NCBI GenBank assembly: GCA_027074255.1
Contig: JALTDI010000104.1
Span: 1 to 9,757 of the forward strand
DNA: 9,757 nucleotides
Direction of reading: 5' to 3'
From: Desulfurellales bacterium
Lineage (GTDB): Bacteria > Campylobacterota_A > Desulfurellia > Desulfurellales > Hippeaceae
Shown here: positions 1 through 6,227 of the stretch, in pieces
How positions within the stretch are numbered: position 1 is the first letter of the stretch
Layout of the letters: every line of letters starts with the position of its first letter
Translations under genes and position numbers: made by a program
Notes under the pieces: model-generated
Seen by the model: the letters and a program-made list of their open reading frames with translations, nothing else
Told to the model about the DNA's origin: nothing
The model's database searches: none

Positions 1-288
1 CTTGTGGAAATTAATAAGAAAAAGGCCTCTTTTTTGCAATACATAAACGCAATGCTTGACTTAAAATGCACAATAGTAAGCAATATTTTACAAACAGGAG
101 AAAAAAATAATAAATCGGCAAGTATTTTAACTGTAAGAGGCGTCCGTTTGACACCCCAAATAATAGAACAGATAAAAATAAAAAATAGATACCTTATTCA
201 CTTTACATCATTAGAGAACAAACTCCCCCTATCATTAATTGAAGAAGTAGAATTGAATTCTATATCGGCTAAACTGTATTTGTTATAA
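1..288 (+). CDS. C-terminal end of an unidentified protein, possibly HD-domain signalling protein (5' partial)
   Basis: The frame is open to the left edge, with a Leu codon (ctt) before a GTG at position 4. The GTG could be a start, but only three upstream bases are visible and no ribosome binding site can be judged, so I treat the gene as cut by the window. About 94 residues are visible. A stretch around residues 43-58 (I-L-T-V-R-G-V-R-L-T-P-Q-I-I-E-Q-I) resembles the 'LL-x-RG-x-x-LT-x-x-x-I-x-x-(I/L)' segment at the C-terminus of many HD-domain response regulators and HD-GYP phosphodiesterases. That is pattern memory, not a search result, and no catalytic HD residues are in view. The gene ends tail-to-tail with the XRE-cupin regulator, overlapping it by six bases. 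It is the only plus-strand gene I accept here. Confidence 0.5.
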   Translation, partial: LVEINKKKASFLQYINAMLDLKCTIVSNILQTGEKNNKSASILTVRGVRLTPQIIEQIKIKNRYLIHFTSLENKLPLSLIEEVELNSISAKLYLL

Positions 289-825
289 AACGGGTGGGCT
301 AACAACCCATATTGTTTCTACGTCTACATCACCCACATTCTTGTATGAATGCGGCAGTGTGCTGGAAAAATAAAAGCTGTCACCCGGCTCAAGAACCTTG
401 GTCTGGCCGCTTATTTTTAATTCCAATTTACCTTTCAAGACGTATCCGAATTCCTCGCCGATATGTTTGTGATCTTTTAAAGAGCCGCATCCCACAGGAA
501 TAACCTTGTACAGAGGCTCCATTGCTTTGTTAGAAATCTTCGAGACTAAGAGTTCTGCAAAAATATGACTTTCCGGATATATTATTTGGGTCCTTTCATC
601 TTTTGATAAAAATATCTTGTCTTTGTTCTGCTCGTCGCTCAGCAGCTCGCTTACCTGAGCATCCAAGGATGAGGCTATTTTTTGCAGTATGCTTATGGAA
701 GGCACGGCCTTGCCTGTTTCTATTTGAGATATATAAGCATCTGTACAGCCGACGCGCTCGGCAAGAGCTTTTAGCGTCAATCCCAACTTTTTTCTTCTTA
801 TTTTAATTTTTTCCGACATATCCAT
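283..825 (-). CDS. XRE-family transcriptional regulator with C-terminal cupin sensor domain
   Basis: This 180-residue protein has two domains. Residues 7-61 form an XRE/Cro-type helix-turn-helix, with the recognition region around T-D-A-Y-I-S-Q-I-E-T-G-K. Residues about 105-178 form a cupin barrel: motif 1 has H119-K-H121, E124/E125 and G132, and motif 2 has P147-G148-D149, P158-H159 and N163, so the metal-binding His/His/Glu/His set appears complete. Such proteins usually act as cytoplasmic, ligand-sensing DNA-binding regulators. The start is the ATG at 823-825, because TAGGAG lies about 9 bases upstream; the ATG two codons later would be too far from it. The gene lies directly downstream of satP on the same strand, behind a terminator, so it probably has its own weak promoter or lives on read-through. 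By context it may control acetate uptake or metabolism (inference). The ligand is unknown. Confidence 0.9.
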   Translation of the reverse strand: MDMSEKIKIRRKKLGLTLKALAERVGCTDAYISQIETGKAVPSISILQKIASSLDAQVSELLSDEQNKDKIFLSKDERTQIIYPESHIFAELLVSKISNKAMEPLYKVIPVGCGSLKDHKHIGEEFGYVLKGKLELKISGQTKVLEPGDSFYFSSTLPHSYKNVGDVDVETIWVVSPPVL

Positions 826-864
826 TTTGCATATCTCCTAACTAATTAAATAGATTTAGAACAT

Positions 865-897
865 AAAAAAGCAGGAGTGCATTTGCGCTCCTGCTTT
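865..897 (-). terminator. Intrinsic terminator after satP
   Basis: A hairpin pairs 871-880 with 885-894 (GCAGGAGYGC-type arms, one G-U pair) around a four-base loop at 881-884. A/T pairs can extend it to 868 and 897. On the minus strand it is followed by a run of six T at 865-870, placing it 23 bases past the satP stop. The plus-strand orientation has only three T, so minus-strand termination is favoured. It separates satP from the downstream XRE-cupin gene. Confidence 0.88.
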
Positions 898-919
898 CAA
901 TATGCTTTTGCTTTTATAC

Positions 920-1471
920 TCACTCACTTGCAGAGAATTGTGCAGCCAAGCCCTCATACATCGCATACCATGCAGCAAGAGCTGTTAAGATTCCTTCATA
1001 TCCTGCGAAAGTTTTTATTGCAACGCTGCCTGAATAGTGGGCAATAACCAGAAGTATAAACAATATTTCAAGCAAGACAAACACAATGATTACCGACGTA
1101 TGCCCGCTTTTTAGGACCACCAAGGTCATAATGGTTGTGTAAATTGTCCAAGCAATTAAAGTTACACCCAATGCCGGCCCTAAAGCTGCACCGGGAATAA
1201 GATGCAATTTTGTAAAATATACAAGTGTTGCCAAAGCAATCCAGAATGCACCGTATGAGCCGAATGCACACATACCAAATGTGTTTCCGGTTTTCATTTC
1301 CATAAATCCGGCAACTAACTGAGCCAGTCCGCCATAGAACAATCCAAGCGGTAAAGCGGCTTCCAGTGCTGCTGGAACCAAACCGGCATTATGAACGTTA
1401 AGAACAAACGTTGTAAGAGCAAATCCTCCCAACCCTAATGGACCCGGGTTAGCCAATTTTCCCTCAGCCAT
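920..1471 (-). CDS. satP: Acetate/succinate transporter, GPR1/FUN34/YaaH (AceTr) family
   Basis: This 183-residue membrane protein matches the usual length of SatP/YaaH (about 188). The family signature N8-P9-G10-P11-L12-G13-L14 followed by A18-L19-T20-T21 is present at the N-terminus. Six hydrophobic segments are visible at roughly 11-28, 39-57, 69-87, 97-118, 125-145 and 154-172. Characterised members are inner-membrane, proton-coupled or channel-like carriers of acetate and succinate. The ATG at 1469-1471 is preceded by a strong GGAGGTG ribosome binding site at 1477-1483. The gene stands alone, with a promoter at 1531-1558 and a terminator at 865-897; the XRE-cupin regulator follows. This suggests acetate uptake or release as a regulated function. 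Substrate preference within the family cannot be read from the sequence. Confidence 0.92.
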   Translation of the reverse strand: MAEGKLANPGPLGLGGFALTTFVLNVHNAGLVPAALEAALPLGLFYGGLAQLVAGFMEMKTGNTFGMCAFGSYGAFWIALATLVYFTKLHLIPGAALGPALGVTLIAWTIYTTIMTLVVLKSGHTSVIIVFVLLEILFILLVIAHYSGSVAIKTFAGYEGILTALAAWYAMYEGLAAQFSASE

Positions 1472-1530
1472 AAAACACCTCCACTAAAAATAATAGATAA
1501 ACATCAACCCACATTTAATTATTTGTATTT

Positions 1531-1558
1531 ATTCTATAATCTTTTTTTCAAAAGTCAA
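1531..1558 (-). promoter_or_regulatory. Sigma70-like promoter for satP
   Basis: Read on the minus strand, TTGACT (-35, 1553-1558) is followed after 16 bases by TAGAAT (-10, 1531-1536). That is five of six consensus matches in each hexamer. Transcription would begin near 1524, giving a leader of about 50 bases before the satP ATG. It lies in the 104-base gap after the deacetylase gene. No clear terminator for the upstream operon is seen in this gap, so some read-through into satP is possible. Confidence 0.65.
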
Positions 1559-1575
1559 GTGAAAATTAATTTTTC

Positions 1576-2337
1576 TTAAAACTTGGCTCTGCCTCTTGTT
1601 ATTAAAAGATGAAAGTCAAGCATGGTCGTGTCTCTTCTTATTATTACTCTTGGGATTTTATAGCGGGAATGGATTTGTGGATTATAGATTTTTTGTCCTA
1701 TAATATACGCTCTTTTTATGCCGCAGTTTCTCAAAACTTCTATAACCTCGTCGTTATAATCTCCAAAAGGATAAGCAAAATCCTCTATAACGCAAAGTTC
1801 GTTCAGTATAGCCAAGGAGTGTTTTATCTCCTTTTTTACATCTTCTGCATCTATCTTAGATAATTTTTTATGATTATGAGAATGAGACCCTATTGCCATT
1901 TTTAGCGATACAAGTTTTTTGATATCGTTTTCGCTCATCATATCAACAGAGTTCATTTTTTTACCCAAATATGCCGTAGAGATGAAAAACAGGCCTTTCA
2001 TACCGTTTCTGCTGAGAATTTCTGCTGCTGCCGTATTATCCTTATATCCGTCGTCAAATGTTATAATGACATATCTGTTTTTTTTCCACAGCCCTTTTGC
2101 CTCTATTTCTTGCAAATCCTCCGGCAGAATCGACATGAAATGTCTCATTTTTAGGTATTTAAGCTGTTTTTCAAAGACATCTGCGGATATTGAAAATTTA
2201 TCCAAAGAGCTGTTTGTCAATTTTTCGTCAATCCTGTGGTATAAAAGCACAACTATGCCTTTTCTCGGCAGTCTGAAAAAATTAAATCTTATAAGAAAAG
2301 CTGTAAGCAATATAAAAAAAAGAGCGTAGGTAATCAT
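1576..2337 (-). CDS. Membrane-anchored polysaccharide deacetylase (NodB/CE4 family)
   Basis: This 253-residue protein starts with a hydrophobic segment at about residues 2-20, likely an uncleaved membrane anchor, followed by a CE4 NodB-homology domain. Motif 1 is T93-F94-D95-D96-G97, giving the catalytic base and the first metal ligand. Motif 2 is H152-S153-x-x-H156, giving the two metal His. Motif 3 is represented by Y189-P190-F191-G192. The family removes N- or O-acetyl groups from glycans at or outside the inner membrane. The ATG overlaps the stop of the upstream glycosyltransferase as ATGA (2334-2337), and no good ribosome binding site is visible, so translation is probably coupled. With the WaaE-like neighbour it probably trims or modifies lipopolysaccharide or another envelope glycan (inference). 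It is the last gene of the operon. Confidence 0.88.
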   Translation of the reverse strand: MITYALFFILLTAFLIRFNFFRLPRKGIVVLLYHRIDEKLTNSSLDKFSISADVFEKQLKYLKMRHFMSILPEDLQEIEAKGLWKKNRYVIITFDDGYKDNTAAAEILSRNGMKGLFFISTAYLGKKMNSVDMMSENDIKKLVSLKMAIGSHSHNHKKLSKIDAEDVKKEIKHSLAILNELCVIEDFAYPFGDYNDEVIEVLRNCGIKRAYIIGQKIYNPQIHSRYKIPRVIIRRDTTMLDFHLLITRGRAKF

Positions 2338-3074
2338 CTACGGTTCAATTCAATCAGTTTTGCATACTTTATAAATGTGTAAAAGGACGATAAAAGGGCA
2401 TAAACGATACCCGGGTATCCGTCTAAAAATGCCGCTTTTAAGAAAAAACGCCTGAAAAGTTCAAAAAACATTCTCAAAAAAGGAAAAACTTTAGGGACTC
2501 TTTTACCTTTTTTTTTGTTGTTTTCAGCTATAAGCGTTGTATAGAGGTTGAACTTGCTTATATAATCTTCAAGGTTGTCGTAGCTGTAATGCAGTATCGG
2601 CCTGCGCAGCTTCCCGGTTTTTATTTTTGTTTTAACTTTCTCGTGTATATTTGTTTCTTCAAACCAAAAAGCTCCTTTTTTAAAGAGTCTTAAATGATAA
2701 TCGGGATATGTCCCTCCGAAACGCAGCCTCTTGCCCATAAACACAAGCTGAATATTGATAAGAAATGCTTTCCGCTTCGAATATGTTACAGCCTTTCGAA
2801 TTTCAGAGGATAGATTGGGTGTTATAAACTCGTCTGCATCAAGCGACAAAACCCAATCAGTATTTAATTTGGATATGGCAAAATTTTTTTGCTTACCGTA
2901 TCCAAGCCATTCCTGAAAATATACTTTTTTTGTGTATCTTTTTGCTATTTCAACGGTGTTGTCCTTGCTGCCGGAGTCAACCACCACAATCTCGTCGCAG
3001 AAAGCGACGCTTTGTAAGGCTCTTTCTATGGAATGCTCTTCATTGTAAGCGATGATGGCACAACCAAGACTCAT
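2334..3074 (-). CDS. Family 2 glycosyltransferase, WaaE/KdtX-like (lipopolysaccharide core)
   Basis: This is a 246-residue GT-A fold transferase. The N-terminus has the GT2 signature I7-I8-A9-Y10-N11-E12-E13, then the nucleotide-binding V31-V32-D33-S34-G35-S36 and the metal-binding D79-A80-D81. The C-terminal part has F-L-D-G-Y-P-G and F-x-K-Y-A-K-L, features I associate with the WaaE/KdtX subgroup that adds glucose to the lipopolysaccharide inner core. The acceptor here is unknown. I chose the ATG at 3072-3074 rather than an upstream in-frame one at 3140. It overlaps the preceding stop by one base (TAATG), has GGGAG four bases upstream, and begins right at the GT2 fold; the longer version would run 22 residues inside the neighbouring gene. 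A four-base overlap links it to the deacetylase. Confidence 0.88.
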   Translation of the reverse strand: MSLGCAIIAYNEEHSIERALQSVAFCDEIVVVDSGSKDNTVEIAKRYTKKVYFQEWLGYGKQKNFAISKLNTDWVLSLDADEFITPNLSSEIRKAVTYSKRKAFLINIQLVFMGKRLRFGGTYPDYHLRLFKKGAFWFEETNIHEKVKTKIKTGKLRRPILHYSYDNLEDYISKFNLYTTLIAENNKKKGKRVPKVFPFLRMFFELFRRFFLKAAFLDGYPGIVYALLSSFYTFIKYAKLIELNRR

Positions 3075-3379
3075 TACTCTCCCAAAAGCCTTTTTCTGGC
3101 CCCTTCGCTCATCATACTCGGATTCCAGGGCGGGTCCCAAACGATGTCTATAATCACGTCCGTTGCCCCTATCTCTTCCAGTCTTGCCGTTATATCCTCT
3201 TGTATGGGCACATTTAGGGGGCAGCCCGGCGTTGTAAGGGTCATAGTTATTTTAACTCTGTCCTCTTCATCTATTTCGATAGAGTAAATGAAGCCTAGAT
3301 TAATGATATCAATCCCTATTTCTGGGTCAATGACATTGTAAAGGGCGTCAATAACATCTTTTTTTTTCAGTTCTCCCAT
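3074..3379 (-). CDS. MIP18/SufT-family (DUF59) iron-sulfur assembly protein
   Basis: This 101-residue single-domain protein has the full family pattern: V-I-D-P-E-I-G-I-D-I (16-25) with N-L-G-F (27-30), T-T-P-G-C53-P around the conserved cysteine, and W-D-P-P-W-N-P (81-87). Relatives (SufT, PaaD, the eukaryotic Cia2/MIP18) take part in maturing or transferring Fe-S clusters to client proteins in the cytoplasm. No suf, isc or paa genes are adjacent, so it is a stand-alone member, and a general SufT-like role is likelier than a PaaD role. The ATG is two bases after the upstream stop. AGGAG lies about 11 bases ahead, rather far, so coupling probably helps. The end overlaps the glycosyltransferase start as TAATG. 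Confidence 0.9.
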   Translation of the reverse strand: MGELKKKDVIDALYNVIDPEIGIDIINLGFIYSIEIDEEDRVKITMTLTTPGCPLNVPIQEDITARLEEIGATDVIIDIVWDPPWNPSMMSEGARKRLLGE

Positions 3380-3381
3380 AA

Positions 3382-3765
3382 TTAGACATACTCCTTTTTG
3401 GTCAATCTGAAATTGAGCACGTTTTTGGAATTTTTTGTATCCGGTTTAGTTTTGACAATCTTTTTATTCAAATTTTTAACCGTTTTAGAATTTTCTTTTA
3501 AAAATTTTATGGTTAGTATGTTGTCTATATTCATAATTATCATACTGCTTTTATAAGCGGACTCTTTTGTGTCAAGTGGTTTAATTTCCAATTCGGACTC
3601 ATTCTCAATACATTTATGCACGTTTTCGAGTTTTAACCCCATATATGCCTGGTCATCCAAGAATAAAAGAAATTCTTCTTCGTCCTCTTCGTTATACAGA
3701 CTGTTTATAGAGCCTATATAGCTCTCTCCGTTAACCAAATCGACTCTAACCCATACGTTATTCAT
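3382..3765 (-). CDS. Small protein of unknown function, possibly a beta-barrel domain with a basic tail
   Basis: I do not recognise this 127-residue protein. Residues 1-20 (V-R-V-D-L-V-N-G-E-S-Y-I-G-S-I) look like two strands joined by an N-G turn, as in small Sm-like or DUF6812-type barrels. An acidic loop (N-E-E-D-E-E-E, 25-31) and further short strands follow, with another strand-rich part at 72-89. From about residue 90 on the chain is rich in Lys and Asn and probably disordered. No signal peptide or membrane segment is seen. The ATG at 3763-3765 is preferred over a TTG at 3778-3780 because GAGGT lies 8-9 bases upstream and overlaps the gatA stop. It lies 11 bases after gatA and 2 before the SufT-like gene, so it is co-transcribed. 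A nucleic-acid-binding role is only a speculation. Confidence 0.82.
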   Translation of the reverse strand: MNNVWVRVDLVNGESYIGSINSLYNEEDEEEFLLFLDDQAYMGLKLENVHKCIENESELEIKPLDTKESAYKSSMIIMNIDNILTIKFLKENSKTVKNLNKKIVKTKPDTKNSKNVLNFRLTKKEYV

Positions 3766-3776
3766 AATAACAGACC

Positions 3777-5195
3777 TCAATCTAACGGTAATTTATCTAA
3801 AATATTAAACTCTTTTTCAAAGGCAGAAGCACATTTAAATATATTATCCTCTCTGAAGGTGTTTGCCATAATCTGAAGCCCGAGAGGCAGCGAATTTTTA
3901 GAGATGCCGTTTGGGATGCTTATAGCTGGTACTGCCGATAGATTTGCCGGTATGGTAAAAATATCAGATAAGTACATCTGCAGCGGATTATCCGCTTTTT
4001 CACCAATACCGAAAGCCTCCGTCGGTGTTGTAGGTGCAATTAAAACATCAACACCTGCAAAAACATTGTCAAAATCCTGCTTTATCAATCCGCGCAGCTT
4101 TTGTGCTTTTAAATAGTAGGCGTCATAGTATCCGCTGGAGAGAACATAGGTGCCGAGCATAATTCTTCTTTTTACCTCTTCTCCGAATCCTCTCGAACGC
4201 GTTTTTATATACATATCCTTTAAATTCTCATAGTTGTCTATTCTAAAACCATACTTAATTCCGTCATAGCGCTCAAGATTGCTCGATGCTTCGGCCGGCG
4301 CAATTATATAGTAATCGGAAACAGCGTACTTTGCATTGGGCAAATCAACGCTTTTTACTTCACAGCCGAGATTTTTAAATATTTTTATGCTGTTTTCCAT
4401 CGATTGCTGTACATCGGCAGAGCAGTCAGGCAAAACTTTATCATAGACGCCTATCTTTAAGCCGGATATATCCGAGTTGAGATATTTGGTAAAATCATCC
4501 ATCTCAATATTTGAGCTTGTGGAATCCCTGCTGTCTTTACCCCCTATAATATTCAATAAAATAGCAGCATCTTCCACATTTTTTGTTATAGGGCCTATTT
4601 GATCCAGGCTGGATGCAAATGCGACGAGACCGTATCTTGAAACGCGTCCGTATGTAGGCTTTAAACCCACAACACCGCATAGAGATGCGGGCTGTCTGAT
4701 TGAGCCGCCCGTGTCCGAGCCTATTGCACAAACAGCTTCCCCGCCTGCAACAGCAGCAGCTGAGCCCCCGCTTGAGCCGCCTGGTATTTTTGTCAGATCC
4801 CATGGATTATGCGTTGTTCCGAAATAAGATGTCTCAGTAGAAGAGCCCATGGCGAATTCGTCGAGGTTTGTTTTGCCTATAAAGGACGCACCTGCATGTT
4901 TGAGCTTTTCAACAACAGTGGCATCAAAAATTGCCGTATAGTTTTTAAGTATTTTGGATGAGCATGTTGTCTTTTTGCCCTTTATATGCATATTATCTTT
5001 AACCGCAACAGGGAGGCTGCTGAGCATTCCTTTAACTTTATTTTCCTCGAATTCGTCAAAAACGCAGACATAGGCGTTTATCTTGTTTTCTTTTTGCTTG
5101 ATTCTGTTTAAAACGGAGCTATAAACATCCTTAGGCGTTATCTCTCTTTTGTCTATCAAATCCAAAAGCTCGCGGAGCGTTTTTTTATACAGCAT
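3777..5195 (-). CDS. gatA: Aspartyl/glutamyl-tRNA amidotransferase subunit A
   Basis: This 472-residue amidase-signature enzyme is close to the usual length of about 485. GatA hydrolyses glutamine and passes ammonia to GatB, which converts misacylated Glu-tRNA(Gln) or Asp-tRNA(Asn) in the GatCAB complex. The catalytic Lys-Ser-Ser triad is intact: K66 (in P-V-A-V-K-D-N), cis-Ser S141 (in G-G-S-S-G-G-S) and nucleophile S165 (in D-T-G-G-S-I-R). The spacings of 75 and 24 residues match the known family triad. The start is the ATG at 5193-5195, with GGAG seven bases upstream; a TTG at 5199-5201 lies almost on top of the ribosome binding site and is rejected. gatC lies 10 bases upstream. gatB is not in this window, so it must be encoded elsewhere. 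Confidence 0.97.
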   Translation of the reverse strand: MLYKKTLRELLDLIDKREITPKDVYSSVLNRIKQKENKINAYVCVFDEFEENKVKGMLSSLPVAVKDNMHIKGKKTTCSSKILKNYTAIFDATVVEKLKHAGASFIGKTNLDEFAMGSSTETSYFGTTHNPWDLTKIPGGSSGGSAAAVAGGEAVCAIGSDTGGSIRQPASLCGVVGLKPTYGRVSRYGLVAFASSLDQIGPITKNVEDAAILLNIIGGKDSRDSTSSNIEMDDFTKYLNSDISGLKIGVYDKVLPDCSADVQQSMENSIKIFKNLGCEVKSVDLPNAKYAVSDYYIIAPAEASSNLERYDGIKYGFRIDNYENLKDMYIKTRSRGFGEEVKRRIMLGTYVLSSGYYDAYYLKAQKLRGLIKQDFDNVFAGVDVLIAPTTPTEAFGIGEKADNPLQMYLSDIFTIPANLSAVPAISIPNGISKNSLPLGLQIMANTFREDNIFKCASAFEKEFNILDKLPLD

Positions 5196-5205
5196 AAACA
5201 AACTC

Positions 5206-5487
5206 CTATATAACCTTAGGGACTTTGAAAAAGCCTTCCGATTCTTCCGGTGCGTTTAGGGTAGCGGTGTCGTTATCCAGGGAATTATGCACCGTATCCT
5301 CTCTGAATACGTTTTTCATCTCAGTAATGTGGAATGCAGCTTCCTGATTGGATAAATCCAGTGTATCCATCTCTTTCATATAGTCCAGTATTTCATTGAA
5401 CTGCATAGAAAATTTATCGATATCATCGTCTTTAATCTCAATCATTGCAAGCTCTGCTATCTTTTTTATGTCGTCTTTGACTATCAT
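5206..5487 (-). CDS. gatC: Aspartyl/glutamyl-tRNA amidotransferase subunit C
   Basis: This 93-residue protein wraps around and stabilises the GatA-GatB pair in the amidotransferase. Typical features are the N-terminal helix with I-A-E-L-A, the middle F-N-x-I-L-D-Y-M segment, the F-R-E-D motif and the conserved C-terminal F-F-K-V-P-K-V-I. I start it at the ATG at 5485-5487, which has AGGGGTG about five bases upstream and gives the normal family N-terminus. A TTG at 5500-5502 would overlap truA and add five unsupported residues. It sits 11 bases after truA and 10 before gatA, in the standard gatC-gatA order. Confidence 0.96.
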   Translation of the reverse strand: MIVKDDIKKIAELAMIEIKDDDIDKFSMQFNEILDYMKEMDTLDLSNQEAAFHITEMKNVFREDTVHNSLDNDTATLNAPEESEGFFKVPKVI

Positions 5488-5498
5488 TTCCCACCCCT

Positions 5499-6227
5499 TC
5501 AATACTTTACTTTCGTTAAAAACAGTCCGTTCGGCGGAGCCTTAAATAACTTAAACTCCCTCTTGAAGCGGATTATATTCTCACTATCACTTATTTTCAA
5601 GGTATTTTTATTGGATACCACTAAACTGCCCACTATATTTCTCACCATTCCCCTTAAAAAACCGTTTGCCCTTATGTGAATAATGACAAAAGAGCCGACT
5701 TTTTTTATACGTAAAAAATGCACGTTTCTTGTGCAGTTCTTTTCTTTGTCTTCATTGGCGACAAACTCGAAGTCCTTAGTGCCCTCAAATATATGTTTAA
5801 CGTTTTTCATTAAATCAATATCAAGCTTGTATGGTATGTGCCAGCTATATCGGTAAAAAAACGGATTTTCTAACCTTTTGTTATAAATCAGGTATGTATA
5901 ATCCCTATAGACTGCACTGTATCTGCTGTGAAAATCATTGTCCTTATAATCTATGCTTAAAATGCGTATATCGTGAGGCAAGACGGAGTTTAAGGCTTTT
6001 AGCAGGTTGTTTTTCTCTATATTAAAACTTGGCGTCAGAAAATCTATGTATTGCGATAAAGCGTGGACGCCCGCGTCGGTTCTTCCGGCATAATTAATCC
6101 TTATAGGTTTTTTATAGATGAGGTTAAGAGCGTTTTCTATACGAGACTGAATTGTATCCGCATTCGGCTGAATCTGCAAACCGTGATAATTTGTACCGTC
6201 GTATGCAACTTTTGCACAATACCTTAT
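5499..6227 (-). CDS. truA: tRNA pseudouridine(38-40) synthase, apparently starting at ATA
   Basis: TruA makes pseudouridine at positions 38-40 of the tRNA anticodon arm. The catalytic aspartate is D51 in A-G-R-T-D-A-G-V-H-A. The N-terminal family segment K-V-A-Y-D-G-T-N-Y-H-G is also present at residues 6-16, followed by L-Q-I-Q-P-N, where many relatives have Trp in place of Leu17. The shortest conventional start, TTG at 6177-6179, would cut off that N-terminal segment. Upstream of it, back to the in-frame stop at 6273-6275, there is no ATG, GTG or TTG. ATA at 6225-6227 gives an N-terminus of the expected form (R-Y-C-A-K-V-A-Y-D-G), 242 residues in total, which is close to normal length. It sits six bases after GGGGAG and overlaps the tldD stop by four bases (ATAA). 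Either translation begins at AUA or one base is wrong in the sequence. Confidence 0.95.
   Translation of the reverse strand: MRYCAKVAYDGTNYHGLQIQPNADTIQSRIENALNLIYKKPIRINYAGRTDAGVHALSQYIDFLTPSFNIEKNNLLKALNSVLPHDIRILSIDYKDNDFHSRYSAVYRDYTYLIYNKRLENPFFYRYSWHIPYKLDIDLMKNVKHIFEGTKDFEFVANEDKEKNCTRNVHFLRIKKVGSFVIIHIRANGFLRGMVRNIVGSLVVSNKNTLKISDSENIIRFKREFKLFKAPPNGLFLTKVKY

Noticed and set aside
843..851. TAATTAAAT upstream of the regulator, also present inverted at 1513-1521 in the satP leader, as a shared operator.
   Set aside because: The motif is short and purely A/T, so it is expected by chance in these AT-rich gaps. No longer shared sequence surrounds it.
3075..3140. A 22-residue N-terminal extension of the glycosyltransferase using an upstream ATG at 3140.
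   Set aside because: It would lie inside the SufT-like gene in another frame. The ATG at 3074 has GGGAG in place, forms a TAATG junction and starts exactly at the GT2 fold.
4537..4803. An 88-residue minus-strand frame rich in Cys and Arg inside gatA.
   Set aside because: It is a frame-shifted reading of the conserved Gly/Ser-rich amidase signature region of gatA, and gatA is fully supported.
5199..5201. TTG start for gatA, and likewise TTG starts for gatC (5500-5502) and the small unknown gene (3778-3780).
   Set aside because: In each case an ATG a few codons later has a better spaced ribosome binding site and, for gatA and gatC, the usual family N-terminus.
6177..6179. TTG as the start of truA.
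   Set aside because: It would remove the conserved Y-D-G-T-N-Y-H-G segment, which is encoded in frame just upstream, and no ribosome binding site lies before it.
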